A stretch of 64,000 bases of DNA from Sphingobacterium detergens (GTDB taxonomy: Bacteria; Bacteroidota; Bacteroidia; Sphingobacteriales; Sphingobacteriaceae), in contig NZ_RAPY01000002.1 of the NCBI RefSeq assembly GCF_003610355.1, positions 372,001 to 436,000 of the forward strand, written 5' to 3'. Below are positions 27,778-38,700 of this stretch, piece by piece (position 1 is the first letter of the stretch; each line of letters opens with the position of its first letter). The translations under genes and the position numbers were made by a program. The notes beneath the pieces are model-generated. The model worked only from the letters and a program-made list of their open reading frames with translations, was not told the DNA's origin and searched no databases.

Positions 27778-30700
27778 ATGAAACAAACATTACTAAGTTT
27801 TCTTGTTGGTGGAATGATCCTGACTTCGGTCGCATTCGCACAAGAAAAGAAGATTAGTGGTCGTGTTACATCTGCTGATGGTAAAGCAATACCTGGGGTG
27901 ACAGTGGTTGTACAAGGGACTAATCAGGCGACACAAACAGATACCGATGGTAATTATTCCCTGAATGTACCTGCAGGCAAAGTTGTCGTCTTCCGTTCAG
28001 TTGGTTTTGACGATAAAACCATTATTGTTAATAACAATAGCACTGTATTCAATGTTTCTATGGAGAACCATGACAATGCATTGGAAGAGGTTGTTGTGAC
28101 TGCAAATGCAATCAAAAGAGAAAAACGTTCTTTGGGATATTCAGCACCAACAATTAAGAGTGATGAACTGACAGAGGGACGTAATTCCAGTGCAATCAAC
28201 TCTCTTGCAGGTAAGATAGCTGGTGTGAACATTACGTCTACATCAAATGCTCCAGGTAGTTCTTCACGTGTGGTATTACGTGGTGGTTCTTCTATCGCGG
28301 GAAATAACCAGGCTTTGATCGTTGTTGATGGAACACCTATTGATAACACAAGTAAAGTTGGTGGAACAAATGATCTAGCTAGTGTTGATTTTGGTAACCG
28401 TGGGAATGATATTAATCCCGACGATATCGAATCGGTAACAGTATTAAAAGGTCCGGCTGCAGCTGCACTATATGGTTCAAGGGCATCAAATGGTGCGTTG
28501 ATCATTACGACAAAAGGCGGTAAAAAGGGTGCAAAAAGCTCGATTACATTTAGCTCTACAAATACATTGTCTTCTATTTTGAAATTACCGGAATTTCAAA
28601 ATGAGTACGGACAAGGTTATGCAGGTTATGATAGCAAAACTGGCGAATTCAGTGGCTATGTAAATGACCCTAGAGAAAATGGATCTTGGGGTGCTCCTTT
28701 CACAGGTGAAATTCAAGAATGGGGTCAGGAGATAAATGGTGTACGTCAGAAAAAGGCTTATTCAGCGGTAAAAGACAACGTTAAAGATTTCTTTGATCTA
28801 GGTATTGCTTCTGACAACAACCTAAGTTTCTCTGGTGGATCGGACAAATCAACTTTTTATTTAGGGTTGAATGCTTTGAATTCAAATGGCGTTTATCCAG
28901 GTAAGAAAGATAATTATAACAAGTACGGTGTTCGGTTTAATGGAACAACAGAGTTCTCCGATAAATTTAGTGCTGGGGTATCTGTGAATTATAACCGCAT
29001 CAATAGCAACAATATTGGTGGTGGTCAAGGTCCTGGTTCAGTTTATAATAATTTATTGCAAACACCTAGGGATATTGATATTGTTGGATTAAAAGATCTA
29101 TCTAATCCATACAATGCACATGGATATACAGATGCAAACGGTGTTGTAAACAATGATCGTTACGGTTATTATGGATCTTACACAATGAATCCATACTGGA
29201 TATTGGCTAATTACAACAATTACAATGATGTAAACCGTATCACAGGTAATTTCAATCTGAACTACAAACCATTAGAATGGTTAACATTCCAGGAGCGTAT
29301 AGGTTTAGATAATTATACGGACCGTAGACGGACAGAATCTCCAAAATACAGTTTTATACCTGTTGATACTAAATCAGGTAATTACTCAAGTTCAAATATC
29401 CGTTCCAATCCCGGACAATATCGTATTGATCAATATAACGTCAATGAGATTGTACACGATTTTATGGCAACAGCTACCCATAAATTTAACGATGATTGGG
29501 ATGCTTCCTTTATGTTAGGTAACAATATTCGTCAGCGTAAAACATCGAATAATATTACCGCTACAAATGCGAGTGGTGGACTTGTGGTTCCAGGTTGGTA
29601 TAATCTGTCAAATTCTAATGGTCCATTGGATCTGATCGAAGACACTTGGAGCAATCGTCGTTTAGTGGGAGTTTATGGAGACTTAAATGTTTCTTATAAA
29701 AATATCGCGTATTTACAAGCAACTGCAAGAAATGACTGGTCATCAACTTTACCAAAGAAAAATAACTCTTTCTTTTACCCAAGTGTAAGTGGATCATTCG
29801 TCCTGTCTGAACTCTTTAAACCGGAATTGAAAAGTAAGTTCAATTATGCGAAATTACGTGCAAACTGGGCTCAAGTTGGTTCGGATACAGATCCTTATCA
29901 GTTAATTACGACTTTCGCCCGTAGTGAGGTTAATAGTGGTTTCGGAAAGACAACTTTCCCATTTGGGAATGTTTCTGCCCTGATGTCAAGCAATACCATA
30001 GGTAATGCAGGATTGAAACCTGAAATCACTACTTCGTTTGAAGTTGGTACTGAATTGGGCTTCTTTAATAATCGCTTATATGCTGATTTTACGTACTATA
30101 ACAACAATTCGAAAAATCAGATTTTGAGCATTCCAATTCCTCTTTCAACTGGTTATGGATTAGCGTTGGTAAATGCAGGTAAAGTTCAAAACAATGGTGT
30201 TGAATTAACATTGAGAGGTACTCCGGTTAAAACGGACAACTTAACTTGGGAATTATACGGAACTTTTACAAAGAATAACAGTAAAGTTGTCGAGCTAATG
30301 CCTGGTGTGGAGCAAGTTTCAATAGGTGGTTTTTCAGGGATGAATATTGTCGCTGCGGTAGGTCGTCCATATGGTGAATTCTATGGTGTTACAAACGCAA
30401 CAGACGCACAAGGTCGTACTATTGTTGATAAGGGGTCTGGTATGCCATTGGCTACTGATAAACCGCAATACTTTGGGACATACAATCCAGACTTTCAGGC
30501 ATCTTTAGGAACGAATTTGAGCTATAAAAACTGGTCAATGAGTGCATTGTTCGATACGAAGCAAGGCGGCGTTTTCTATTCGAGAACAAGAGATATCTTA
30601 GCTTTCGTAGGTACATCGGCTGAAACAGGCGGTGAACGTATTGGACAAATCTTCCCGAACTCAGTTTACTTGGACGCTGATGGTAATTCTGTGGTGAATA

Positions 30701-31014
30701 CTACGTCAACTTATGATAAAGGAAATTACTTCCCAACAAGAGAGGCTGGTACAAACATCGTAGACGCAACATATATTAAGTTACGTAACCTAACATTTAG
30801 TTACAAATTCACTAAAGATCAATTGAAAAATACACCTTTTGGAGCTGCTTCTATTGGCGTATTTGGAAATAATCTATTTATCTGGACTCCAAGTGAAAAT
30901 AAATACGCGGATCCAGAGGTGAATTCATCGGGTGCTGGCAATGCACAAGGTTTTGACTTTACTGCTCAACCTTCATTGCGTAATTACGGTATCAATGTTA
31001 AAGTTTCATTTTAA
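27778..31014 (+). CDS. SusC/RagA family TonB-linked outer membrane protein (SusC1)
   Basis: 1078 aa. Forms the outer-membrane barrel that imports a ligand captured by its SusD partner, powered by TonB. Signal peptide cleaved after AFA (residue 21), carboxypeptidase-regulatory-like beta domain (about 24-100), TonB-box-like EEVVVTA (103-109), plug (about 115-240, with ALYGSRASNGALIITTKGG) and a 22-strand barrel to the C-terminal VSF. There is no STN domain, so no direct anti-sigma signalling is expected. SusD1 follows 13 nt downstream. Ligand cannot be inferred: no glycoside hydrolase is nearby. Confidence 0.95.
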   Translation: MKQTLLSFLVGGMILTSVAFAQEKKISGRVTSADGKAIPGVTVVVQGTNQATQTDTDGNYSLNVPAGKVVVFRSVGFDDKTIIVNNNSTVFNVSMENHDNALEEVVVTANAIKREKRSLGYSAPTIKSDELTEGRNSSAINSLAGKIAGVNITSTSNAPGSSSRVVLRGGSSIAGNNQALIVVDGTPIDNTSKVGGTNDLASVDFGNRGNDINPDDIESVTVLKGPAAAALYGSRASNGALIITTKGGKKGAKSSITFSSTNTLSSILKLPEFQNEYGQGYAGYDSKTGEFSGYVNDPRENGSWGAPFTGEIQEWGQEINGVRQKKAYSAVKDNVKDFFDLGIASDNNLSFSGGSDKSTFYLGLNALNSNGVYPGKKDNYNKYGVRFNGTTEFSDKFSAGVSVNYNRINSNNIGGGQGPGSVYNNLLQTPRDIDIVGLKDLSNPYNAHGYTDANGVVNNDRYGYYGSYTMNPYWILANYNNYNDVNRITGNFNLNYKPLEWLTFQERIGLDNYTDRRRTESPKYSFIPVDTKSGNYSSSNIRSNPGQYRIDQYNVNEIVHDFMATATHKFNDDWDASFMLGNNIRQRKTSNNITATNASGGLVVPGWYNLSNSNGPLDLIEDTWSNRRLVGVYGDLNVSYKNIAYLQATARNDWSSTLPKKNNSFFYPSVSGSFVLSELFKPELKSKFNYAKLRANWAQVGSDTDPYQLITTFARSEVNSGFGKTTFPFGNVSALMSSNTIGNAGLKPEITTSFEVGTELGFFNNRLYADFTYYNNNSKNQILSIPIPLSTGYGLALVNAGKVQNNGVELTLRGTPVKTDNLTWELYGTFTKNNSKVVELMPGVEQVSIGGFSGMNIVAAVGRPYGEFYGVTNATDAQGRTIVDKGSGMPLATDKPQYFGTYNPDFQASLGTNLSYKNWSMSALFDTKQGGVFYSRTRDILAFVGTSAETGGERIGQIFPNSVYLDADGNSVVNTTSTYDKGNYFPTREAGTNIVDATYIKLRNLTFSYKFTKDQLKNTPFGAASIGVFGNNLFIWTPSENKYADPEVNSSGAGNAQGFDFTAQPSLRNYGINVKVSF

Positions 31015-31027
31015 TCGCAAGTAAAAT

Positions 31028-32497
31028 ATGAAAACCATAAAATTTAAAAATGCTAAAAAGCTTTTAGTTTTAGCTTTAATTGGCACATTGGGGCTGACGG
31101 GATGTAATAAGTTTTTGGATATCAATGAGAATCCGAATAACCCCGAAACAGCTGCTCCAAATTTATTGTTACCGACGGTTGAAGCTTCAATCAGCCAGGT
31201 TGTAGGAAATACATTTCAGGTATATGGTAATATTTGGGGACAATATTGGACTCAGAATCCAACCTCTTCTCAATATAAAGCCATAGATCAATATAGAATT
31301 ACTAATACTTCTATGGATAGAGTTTGGTCAATTATTTATAGAAACACGTTAAATAATGCCGAATTGATCATTAAATCCAAGGTAGCAGATAATGATAACT
31401 ATAAGGGAATCGCTTATATTTTAAAGGCATATACATTTCAGGTTGCAACAGATGCATTTGGAGATATTCCATTATCTGATGCGTTGAAAGCAGACGGAAA
31501 TTTGAGCCCGAAATATGAGGCACAAGAAGTTGTTTATGATTCAATCTTCAATTATATTGATAAAGGATTGGCTTTATTGGCTACTAAACAAGCTGTCCCT
31601 GTGACGAGTCAAGACATGATCTTCAAAGGAGATCTTGATAAATGGAAGGCTTTTGCTAATACGTTGAAATTAAGAGCATATTTACGTATCTCAGGTGTTA
31701 ATGAAAGTAAAGCTTCCGCAGGGATTAAAGCTCTTTATGCAAAAAATGTAAGTTTTTTGAATGAAGATGCTACGATTACTTATACGACTACTGGTGGTAA
31801 TGAAAACCCGTTTTACAACGAAATGATCGGGCTAAGTAGAGTTCAGAATGTCGTTGCTAGTGGAACCGCTGTTGAAGCTTTTGCGAGAAATAACGATCCT
31901 AGAAGATTTGCTTTTTATGAAAAAGTTGAAGGAGAGCCAGATACTATCGCTTTTATTCCTCAAGGAACCTATTCTAGTTTCCCTAAAAAAGCAGTCTCGT
32001 CTCCATCAGCGAAAGTAGGTGGTCGCGCTAATGATCCAACATCGGCTGTTGCTCCAGTGAAATTGATTTCAGCTTCTGAGAGTTCATTTTTACAAGCAGA
32101 AGCTGTTGTAAAAGGTTGGGGTACAGGTAACGCGGAGGCTCTGTATAAAGCTGGTATTACTTCTAGTTTTAAAGCGACAGGAAATACAGCTGATGCAGCT
32201 AATTATATTGCCAATGCACCAGATGCAAAAGATTTTGCTATTAAATCTGCTACAGATAAGGTAAAAGCGATTATCACACAAAAGTATTATGCAATGTGCG
32301 GTTTTCAAGGATTTGAAGCTTGGACAGAATGGAGAAGAACAGGGTATCCTACTTTCTTCGTAACTTCGGCAGCTTCGACCTTGGGTGCAGGTAGAATGCC
32401 ATTGCGTCTACCATATGCACTAAGCGAAGCAACGACAAATAGCAATTATCCAGGTAATATCGTTATCTACACTCCGGTATGGTGGGATGTAAAATAA
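31028..32497 (+). CDS. SusD/RagB family lipoprotein (SusD1, SusD-like_2 type)
   Basis: 489 aa. Surface lipoprotein that closes over its SusC barrel and binds the nutrient. Lipobox LTGC (Cys26), then the FLDINENPNNP segment typical of SusD-like_2 proteins, the GQYWTQNPTSSQY block, and a C-terminal helix with GFEAWTEWRRTGYP and MPLRLPYA. Ends with VWWDVK, a family-type end. Pairs with SusC1 by position. Confidence 0.93.
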   Translation: MKTIKFKNAKKLLVLALIGTLGLTGCNKFLDINENPNNPETAAPNLLLPTVEASISQVVGNTFQVYGNIWGQYWTQNPTSSQYKAIDQYRITNTSMDRVWSIIYRNTLNNAELIIKSKVADNDNYKGIAYILKAYTFQVATDAFGDIPLSDALKADGNLSPKYEAQEVVYDSIFNYIDKGLALLATKQAVPVTSQDMIFKGDLDKWKAFANTLKLRAYLRISGVNESKASAGIKALYAKNVSFLNEDATITYTTTGGNENPFYNEMIGLSRVQNVVASGTAVEAFARNNDPRRFAFYEKVEGEPDTIAFIPQGTYSSFPKKAVSSPSAKVGGRANDPTSAVAPVKLISASESSFLQAEAVVKGWGTGNAEALYKAGITSSFKATGNTADAANYIANAPDAKDFAIKSATDKVKAIITQKYYAMCGFQGFEAWTEWRRTGYPTFFVTSAASTLGAGRMPLRLPYALSEATTNSNYPGNIVIYTPVWWDVK

Positions 32498-32520
32498 TCG
32501 GTTATTAGGTTATATATATT

Positions 32521-32554
32521 AAGAGCGGCAATTTCGGGAGAAATTGCCGCTCTT
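32521..32554. terminator. terminator after susD1
   Basis: 15-bp perfect stem AAGAGCGGCAATTTC with a GGGA loop, followed by TTTGGTTTTT. It also lies just past the stop of the convergent lipoprotein gene. Confidence 0.88.
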
Positions 32555-32560
32555 TGGTTT

Positions 32561-33784
32561 TTATATATTAGGACAATCCGAACATGCTTTTATCTTTATG
32601 TTTTTTGAAATCGTTTTTGAAGTTCCACATTTATCGGTTATTGTACAACTAATAATCATTAAACCATCACGTGCACCTGCGGGGAAAGAGCCTGCTTCTA
32701 TCTCCACAGAATTTGAGTTTTTACCAGATATAATTCTCCCGCCGCTAACAGACCAAGATTGGGATACAACATCTTTAGCATTGTATAGATTGTATTGAGA
32801 AGAATTGCCGCTAAACACAAAAGTATTGCCAGATATTTCTACGTTTTCCGTGCTACGAGTAGTTATTTTGGATTCAATTCCTTTTGGATTATTATTGGAG
32901 CAACTGTTGTAACCTACAGTACCACCATTTGATCCAGTGCTTTTTATTGTGACATTTGGACCGTGACTATTTCCAACAATTTCTAGGTCCCCTTTTACAT
33001 ACCAATATACAGGTTCATTGATGGTATAGCCAGATTTTGTTTTATATGAAATGCTTTGAGTCGATCCTAAGCACATTTCAGGTTCTCCATCCAATAACAT
33101 TAGCGGTGTTGCAGTTATTTTGCTGTGTTTTATATGAATGCTTGTTTTTTCATCAAAACCATTGGAAGCAGCTGTAAAACCTATGTATTTGAAACATTTA
33201 TCTGGCGTGAATTTTAGTGTGAGTGTTGCTGACTGTTGACGGTTAATATCAAGAGGGCCTTGTCTGTACCATCTAGTCTGAATATCCTCACTTCCTTTGT
33301 TTAGTTCACTAATATTGGAGACTAGAGTAGCTCCAGAAATGTCTTTTAATGTGAAGAATTTTATTTCTGGAAAGTACGATTTACTGCTAACAGCGAGAAA
33401 GCTTTTTTTATCGATACCGACGATATCTAGGGGTATTGAGATGGTATATTCATTACCTCGCTGAAAATCACCTTTAATAACCCCATTTGCGTGAGTGTAT
33501 GGGTCTAAATTTATATTTACAGATGTATCGTTCTTTCCATTGGACATATTCCCACTACTAACATAGAAAATATTAGCTTTCATAGCGTCTAGCGTGATTT
33601 GCTTATTATCAATAAAGCCACTTAGTGATTGAGCTGACCCACCGCTAGTTGGTATATTGGCGGCTTTTAAAGATGTTTTAGTTTGATTCAGGTTTGAGTC
33701 TAATTTATCCATATTTTCATTCTTTACACAGGAAAGAATAGATAATACTGATAATAAAGTTGCGGCTAGTTTAATTTTCTTCAT
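32561..33784 (-). CDS. hypothetical lipoprotein with PKD/Ig-like repeats
   Basis: 407 aa, lipobox LSC near Cys19. No named family. The C-terminal half has beta-sandwich signatures: VYWYVKGDLEIVGNS, QSWSVSGGRIISGKNS and VEIEAGSFPAGARDGLMIISCTITDKCG, which look like PKD-like immunoglobulin folds. A cluster of Cys residues (SCSNNN, DKCG, CSDCPN) suggests disulfides in the mature surface or periplasmic protein. It lies on the opposite strand to the SusC/D pairs and next to decayed DNA. Function unknown; adhesion or binding is a guess. Confidence 0.72.
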   Translation of the reverse strand: MKKIKLAATLLSVLSILSCVKNENMDKLDSNLNQTKTSLKAANIPTSGGSAQSLSGFIDNKQITLDAMKANIFYVSSGNMSNGKNDTSVNINLDPYTHANGVIKGDFQRGNEYTISIPLDIVGIDKKSFLAVSSKSYFPEIKFFTLKDISGATLVSNISELNKGSEDIQTRWYRQGPLDINRQQSATLTLKFTPDKCFKYIGFTAASNGFDEKTSIHIKHSKITATPLMLLDGEPEMCLGSTQSISYKTKSGYTINEPVYWYVKGDLEIVGNSHGPNVTIKSTGSNGGTVGYNSCSNNNPKGIESKITTRSTENVEISGNTFVFSGNSSQYNLYNAKDVVSQSWSVSGGRIISGKNSNSVEIEAGSFPAGARDGLMIISCTITDKCGTSKTISKNIKIKACSDCPNI

Positions 33785-34098
33785 GTATTTTTTAGTTTTA
33801 TTATTTTTCTAATATATAAATATTTGTGATTTTAATGATTTTTTATATTGTTTTTTGTTTTAACTATTTACTAAGTATGTGTTATAGAGAATGTTTAATT
33901 TCTTAAAGAAGTGAGTGGTTTGTCTAAGTGATAATATTTTAATAGGGTGTTATATGAGATTTTTATGTGGATGGTCGCTGGCTAGATATAATTGATCTGC
34001 TCAGCTACTACATTTTGTAATGTTTATAGCTTTTTGACCATTGCTTGGGAATTTCGTTGGCCGATATTAGATAAAGATGAGAGGTTTTATAAGTAATG

Positions 34099-34513
34099 CT
34101 ACCTTTAGGCGAGGGAAATGCAGCTGGTGAACCTATGTTAAAAGCCGTTGTTGTGGCCGCTATCTTCAATGCGGGGAAATCCATTGATGCGAGTTTAAAT
34201 TCCGCTTTGATAAAACGTGCGACAAAGGGGGGAAATCAGATGAAATTAGCGAACAGTAGCGGTAATTTACTTTGATTCAAAAATATATCGCATTCTTTGC
34301 TGCATCAGGTGAATCTATTGAGATGTACAATGATGTCCGCCGTGGAAAGCAAATGATGAAAACCTTGTTGAGTTGAAAAATCTAGGTAAATTTTCATTAC
34401 GTTAACCATATAGTAATGATGATACAACAAAGAATCCAAATGTTCAGGTAGCATACGATAATGGACAATACGTAGATACTGAAAATGTTTGCTGGGCAGA
34501 CGGGACAAGTTAG
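34099..34513 (+). pseudogene. SusD-family C-terminal fragment, frameshifted
   Basis: Three consecutive frames read as one SusD C-terminus. First LPLGEGNAAGEPMLKAVVVA... to a TGA at 34273; then, shifted, QKYIAFFAASGESIEMYNDVRRGKQ to a TGA at 34374; then, shifted again, KNLGKFSLR, a TAA at 34403, and PYSNDDTTKNPNVQVAY...ENVCWADGTS to the final TAG at 34511. The middle segment parallels GFEAWTEWRRTGYP in SusD1 and the last the usual ENVWWAGGT end. Two frameshifts and three internal stops mean it is dead. No upstream part was found. Confidence 0.8.
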
Positions 34514-34540
34514 TCGATCGATTTAAAATTATAAATTGGA

Positions 34541-34567
34541 AAGCGGTCTCGAAAGAGGCCGCTTTTT
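34541..34567 (+). terminator. terminator hairpin after the SusD pseudogene
   Basis: AAGCGGTCTC GAAA GAGGCCGCTT (one G-U pair) then T residues; a relic of the dead operon. Confidence 0.75.
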
Positions 34568-34901
34568 CTGGGTTTAACTCATTTTGAGATAAACAGATAA
34601 CAACTAGTGATATGAGTGGTGCTAGTTTTGCCCAGATCAGGGACAATGGGACTTTTCGGTGTATGTCAAGATTATCCCCACTATAGGAATTGCGTTGACT
34701 GCATAGAAGGAAATAGCGAAGCCGGGAGCTCCTCGTGTAGCGGCAAAGGGGGATGTGTGTGTTCATAACGAAGAGTTTATTTAGGTTTTTTAGTGAAGCA
34801 AGTTGTAGGGATGTATATAGATGTCTTCTAGCAATAGTTCGGTTTTTCGCTTTGGTAGTGTGATTTTGCGCTGTGTCTGATTGGTTTCGCGCTTTGGCGA
34901 A

Positions 34902-35122
34902 ATTATTTCGATCAAGGAGAAAATGAAAAATCCTTCGGTCTGTCTGATAAACTCTTTGGACTGTTCCATTTCGCCACAAGGAAGTATGAAACGGACTTAG
35001 GTCGGAATCATTTCGACCAAGGAGAAAATGAGAAATCCATTAGTCGAAATTGAAAAGTCTATGGACTGTCTGATAAACTCCTTGGACTTCTCTATTTCGC
35101 CACAAGGAAATATCAAACCGAT
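34902..35122. repeat. degenerate tandem repeat, two units of about 105-120 nt
   Basis: Unit 1 (about 34902-34997) and unit 2 (about 35007-35122) share ATTTCGAYCAAGGAGAAAAT near the start, GACTGTCTGATAAACTC or a close variant in the middle and ATTTCGCCACAAGGAA near the end. Similar ATTTCG...GGAGAAAT motifs are frequent in intergenic DNA of this group (recalled, not searched). Confidence 0.7.
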
Positions 35123-35572
35123 CGGAGGCAGAATGATTTTTTTCTGTGACTGCAACAACATTCCACTGTGTCAAATCGTCGAGATGATGCGGGAAATGAC
35201 AGTAAATATGTGGCGTAAGGAGCTGTACCAAAATAAATCAAGTCGGAATCTGAGATGGATAGTTCCCAAATATATTTAAAATTGTTCTATCGCTATCTAG
35301 TTCCCATATGACAGATATCTGGTTTTAGTCACCGCAAGTGTTAATTTCCGAATGAATGCTGTTACCATTGATTAAATCATTGAAGGTATATTCCCCATCA
35401 ATATGTATGAGCCAAATATTTTCATAATATTATTGAATTCTTCGAAACTATATGAGATTGTACTAAATGGGGAATGTTACTTTAAAATGATTTTGTTTTA
35501 AAAATAATTAACTGTTTTTCAGTATGTTATATTGGTTTGTGAATTAATTGTTATCACAAAGTTATGCTTGCA

Positions 35573-35602
35573 TTGTAAAAGTTGAAAAAAGTTATAATTT
35601 TG
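35573..35602 (+). promoter_or_regulatory. promoter of the susC2 operon
   Basis: TTG (35573-35575), 19-nt spacer, TAATTTTG (35595-35602). Leader of about 140 nt before the ATG at 35747. Confidence 0.6.
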
Positions 35603-35746
35603 TATTTAACATTTTTTAACAAACGGAAACAATCTGGTGAAAAGCATGTTACTAACTATAAACACTTATATAAATTATTGGAAAGCATATTACTAACCAT
35701 AATATTTGTCAAAGAACAATAGACATCTTTTAATAAACATAAACAT

Positions 35747-38700
35747 ATGAAACACAAATTACTCAGTTTATTCGTGGGTAGTATGATCCTAACTTCTGTG
35801 GCATTCGCCCAAGAGAGGAAGGTGAGTGGTCACGTTACAGGAGTGGATGGAAAACCACTAGCTGGAGTGACAATCGCAGTTCAAGGATCAAATGTTGCTA
35901 CTCAAACGGATGCAAATGGAAATTATTCCATATCCGTACCTAATGGAAAGGTTTTGGTTTTTCGCTCAATCGGATACAGCGATAAAACATTAATCGTTAA
36001 AGAAGGACAATCAGCTTTTAATATTTCACTTAGTAATGATGATCATGCTCTCGATGAGGTAGTTGTAACTGCTGTAGGTATTTCAAGAAAGAGTAAATCT
36101 TTAGGTTATGCTACCACAAATATCAATAATGAAGAGATAACAAGAACTTCTCCTGTGAGTATGTTTGATGGGCTTCAAGGCAAGATTGCTGGAGCAACAA
36201 TTACTTCTCAATCCGGTGCTCCTGGGGCTTCGACTAAGGTGATATTGCGAGGATACTCTTCTATTGGAGGAAATAATCAACCATTGTATGTTATTGATGG
36301 TGTTCCAGTCAATAATACTTCTTTAGGCTCTGCAGGATCTACGAGGTCAGCTGATTACGGAAACCAAGCCAATGATATCAACCCTGATGATATTGAATCC
36401 ATTAATATTCTTAAAGGAGCTGGCGCAACAAGTTTATATGGTTCTCGTGCTGCAAATGGTGTAATTGTAATAACCACAAAAAAAGGAAAAGCGGGCAAGA
36501 TAAAAGTTGATTTGGGTACTTCAGCAACGTATTCAAGTATTCTAATGCTGCCGAAATTACAAAACACTTTTGGCCAAGGTTGGTCCGGTGTGTTTTCATA
36601 TATAGAGAATGGTTCTTGGGGACCAAAATTTGATGGTATTGATCGACTTTGGGGAAATGTTGTTAATAATCAACAACAAGTCAAACCTTATGTTGGTTTA
36701 AAAAATAATATTCGTGATTTCTATACAACAGGAAGTGAATATAATACCAATGTGGCCGTAAGTGGAGGAACTGAGGCTTCGACTTTCTATTTATCATATG
36801 GCAATATTTCTAGTGATGGTATTGTTCCAACTGATGCTGATTCTTATGGAAGGAATTCGGTAAGTCTGCGTGGAAGTACAGTTTATAATAAGTTTAAAGC
36901 GTCCGCTTCATTGAACTATGTAAATCGTCACCAGAAATTTGTTGCTACTGGTCAAGGGTCGAATACGGGCGCAACAATGTTTCAGGAATTGATTCAAATT
37001 CCGAGAGATATGAGTATCATAGATTTTAAAGATTATAAGTATATTTTTAATAATTTAGATAATTATTTTACTCCTTATGCTCAAAACCCTTATTTCGTTT
37101 TAAATGAAAATGGTAACAACTATAACAGTGATCGTTTTTACGGAAACACAGAGTTAAATTATGAGTTTACTGATTGGCTATCGGCGACTGCTCGTGTGGG
37201 AGCAGATTTGACCAATGTGAGAATTAAGGATTGGCAGGCAATTAGCAGACCAGATCCCACTAGTCCTAATTCATCTAGGCAAGCTGATGTTGGTGGTGTT
37301 ACAGAGGATAGTAATTACCTAGGGGAAATAAACGGGGATTTCTTATTGAATTTCAAGAAAAACATCTTAGAAGATCTTACTTTCGATGGATTATTGGGCT
37401 ATAATTTTAATCAGCGAGAGACTCGACTTCATAATTCATCAGTTGCTGGTTTAACAATACCTAATTTTTATTACCTGTCAAATTCTTCAAATGCACCTGT
37501 TACAACAGTAAATATCACCAAAAGGCGATTAATGGGGGCTTATGCACAAGCGAACTTTGGTTATCGAAATTATTTGTTTTTAACCTTGAATGCGAGGAAA
37601 GATTGGTCTTCAACACTTCCTATAGGAAAGAATACTTTTTTCTATCCTGCGGCTAATCTAAGTTTTGTTTTATCCGATTTAACGGATCTTAAGCCCTACG
37701 GTGTGAGTTTTGCGAAATTTAGAACAAGTATTGGTAGGACAGGTAATGATGCGAATGTTTATCTTTTGCAATCTGTGTTGACGCCTGGTAACGTGGCAAT
37801 GGGCTTTGGAAATGTTATATTTCCTATCGGAGGTGTAACAGCTTTTGAATTAGGAAATACAATTGGAAATAATAATCTAGAACCTGAATTGACGACAGAG
37901 TATGAATTTGGAACGGAATTAAAATTTCTTAATAATCGTTTAGGAGTTGATTTTACTTTCTATAATAAGGAAACCGACGGTCAAATTTTGAGTATTCCAA
38001 TCGCAGCGACTTCAGGATATACATTTCAGGTTGCAAACTTTGGGTTGGTCCGTAATAGAGGCTATGAGTTAACCTTATCAGGTACTCCAGTGAAAACTGA
38101 TAAGTTTAGTTGGGATATGACTTATACTTTCGCTCAAAACAGGAATAAAGTGCTTGAGTTACCCGATGGTTTAGAACAAGTATCTATTTTTTCTGGATAT
38201 GACGTTGATTTCGTAGCCATCAAAGGCAGACCGCTTGGAGTTTTCAAAGGTCCAACTGAAAAAACAGATCCGAACGGTAACATCATCGTAAATCCTGATA
38301 ATGGTCTTCCTTTGCAAGCCGATGAAAAAGTGGAATATGGAACGAGTCAAAGAGATTATACAATGGGCTTGGTAAATACATTTAAGTATAAAGATTGGGC
38401 ATTTGGATTCTCTTTCGACTTTAGAAAAGGTGGACAGTTCTGGTCTTATACTTCTCAATTGAACTATTTTGTTGGAAACGCACAACGTACAACATACAAT
38501 GATCGTAATACCTACATTATTCCTGGTTCTGTAAACGAGATTAAAGATGGAGATAAGGTTGTCGGATATCAAGAAAATACTACACCAATTGCGTATGGAG
38601 ATATAGCTAATTATTGGAGTAATGGACAAAATACACAGTCAGTTTCAAGAAATTCGGTATTAGATAAAACTTCTCTTCGTTTGAGAGATGTAACTCTATC

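Larger units (their letters stand above)
33785..35746. other. 1.96-kb region without intact genes (decayed DNA)
   Basis: Holds a SusD pseudogene fragment (34099-34513), its hairpin (34541-34564), a degenerate tandem repeat (34902-35122) and the promoter of susC2 (35573-35602). Two longer open frames here (34305-34979 minus, 35028-35279 plus) overlap the pseudogene or the repeat and are not supported. The rest shows nothing recognisable. Confidence 0.65.

Noticed and set aside
27954..28505. 183-codon minus-strand open frame inside susC1
   Set aside because: Shadow of the well-supported SusC1 frame; no promoter or domain.
34305..34979. 224-codon minus-strand open frame
   Set aside because: It is antisense to the SusD pseudogene and runs into the repeat; composition (His, Arg, Ser-rich, no domain) looks like a chance frame.
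35028..35279. 83-codon plus-strand open frame
   Set aside because: Its first half lies in repeat unit 2, so its coding look comes from the repeat; no recognised domain.
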